From Candidatus Helarchaeota archaeon (GTDB taxonomy: Archaea; Asgardarchaeota; Lokiarchaeia; Helarchaeales; JABXJV01), in contig JABXJV010000484.1 in NCBI GenBank assembly GCA_013375355.1, positions 1 to 5,399 of the forward strand: a stretch of DNA of 5,399 nt. Reading direction: 5' to 3'. This document shows positions 4,854-5,399 of this stretch, piece after piece (positions within the stretch are counted from its first letter, which is position 1; every line of letters begins with the position of its first letter). A program made the position numbers and the translations under genes. Under the pieces are notes generated by a model that saw only the letters and a program-made list of their open reading frames with translations, searched no databases and was not told where the DNA came from.

Positions 4854-5399
4854 TCAAGTAAAAATTTCTTTTTTTGATTTATTAAAAAGATAGCCCTGAT
4901 ATGTACCTCTTTTCTTCAATTCATCATTTATTTTATTAAGAATCCTTGTCTTGTTTAAGATCCATTTTGGAGCGATTAATTCATCTCTATTTGCCTCTCC
5001 TATTAATCTTTGAATAACTGTTTCCTGTGGAAGCCTCTCAAGATAATCAGCCGCTATTGATATATACTCGTTTACTTCAAAAAGTTTTAATTCTCCTTTG
5101 TTGTAAAGGGATTCAATTGGACTTCCTTTTGAGATATAAAGGGAATGAATTTTTACCCCTTCTGGTTTTAATTCTGATAGTTTCCCTGCTGTCTGAAGGA
5201 TATCTTCTCTATTTTCTCCTGGAAGACCAATTATTACGTGAACACAAATTTTTATCTTTCTTTTTTTAGTCTTTATAAATGTATCTTCAAATCCTTGATA
5301 ATTATGACATCTATTAATTAGTTTCAATGTTCTATCGTGAATCGACTGCAGGCCATACTCAATCCAAAAATATGTCTTTTTTGAATATTTTTCCAAAAG
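4854..5399 (-). CDS. Radical SAM protein of the TIGR01212 (YhcC/YtqA) family, C-terminal part (cut by window edge)
   Basis: The frame is open from base 5399 to a TGA at 4854, giving 181 residues of the C-terminal part. The product matches the YhcC/YtqA group of Elp3-like radical SAM proteins: WIEYGLQSIHDRTLKLINR (visible residues 12-30) with the following H32, then HVIIGLPGE (54-62), a KIHSLYISKGSPIESLY stretch, DYLERLPQETVIQRLIGE, and IAPKWI. The QGY near the C-terminus also fits. The Cys-rich 4Fe-4S motif should lie upstream, outside the window, so catalytic competence cannot be checked here. The reaction of this family is, to my knowledge, not firmly established; the resemblance to Elp3 suggests RNA or protein modification, but that is only an inference. 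It precedes yajC by 60 bp and is probably at the head of, or upstream in, the same transcription unit. The true start is not visible; an in-frame TTG near the edge is not a credible start. Confidence 0.9.
   Translation of the reverse strand, partial: LLEKYSKKTYFWIEYGLQSIHDRTLKLINRCHNYQGFEDTFIKTKKRKIKICVHVIIGLPGENREDILQTAGKLSELKPEGVKIHSLYISKGSPIESLYNKGELKLFEVNEYISIAADYLERLPQETVIQRLIGEANRDELIAPKWILNKTRILNKINDELKKRGTYQGYLFNKSKKEIFT

Noticed and set aside
4829..4857. Possible promoter before yajC (TTGATA-N17-TATTTT)
   Set aside because: Both boxes are weak matches in extremely AT-rich DNA, where such matches occur by chance; the -35 overlaps the upstream stop codon. Left as a possibility only.

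Overview
This window is AT-rich bacterial chromosome. It is gene-dense, and every supported gene lies on the minus strand. The content is core housekeeping: protein N-terminus processing, a Sec-associated protein, a pentose-phosphate enzyme, a membrane lipid/polyprenol kinase homologue, a cold-shock protein and a Xer recombinase. I see no mobile element, CRISPR array, phage gene, tRNA or rRNA. Several features hint at a lineage in or near the FCB group (Ignavibacteria/Chlorobi/Marinimicrobia-like): a kinase-less membrane PASTA protein beside fmt, an AFRILP motif in Fmt, and a Dgk1/SEC59-type kinase after rpe. Consensus-like TTGACA promoters and several good Shine-Dalgarno sites argue against typical Bacteroidia. 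The lineage is an inference and is not certain.

Reading in the direction of transcription (high to low coordinates), the first unit is a compact gene string. It holds the C-terminal part of a TIGR01212/YhcC-type radical SAM protein (cut by the window edge), then yajC (GTG start), def, fmt (TTG start), a one-membrane-span protein with three PASTA repeats, rpe, and a small multi-pass CTP-dependent kinase homologue that overlaps rpe by 11 bp. Gaps between these genes are 60, 2, 15, 20, 12 and -11 bp, so they are probably largely co-transcribed. Fmt formylates initiator Met-tRNA and Def removes the formyl group from nascent chains, so the pair is functionally coupled. YajC belongs to the Sec translocation machinery.

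The next unit is a single cold-shock protein gene (621-821). It has its own recognisable promoter (TTGACA-N17-TATATT), a strong ribosome binding site and a clear intrinsic terminator (555-578).

The last unit begins with another TTGACA promoter (483-512). It drives a XerD-like tyrosine recombinase whose N-terminal 155 codons lie at 465-1; the gene runs off the left edge.

Nothing here is an obviously new system. The points most worth a second look are: the def-fmt-PASTA-rpe order, which resembles the Firmicutes def-fmt-...-prkC-rsgA-rpe neighbourhood without the kinase domain; an A8 tract at the rpe/kinase overlap, where losing one A would fuse the two reading frames; and the uncharacterised radical SAM protein leading a translation/secretion gene string.
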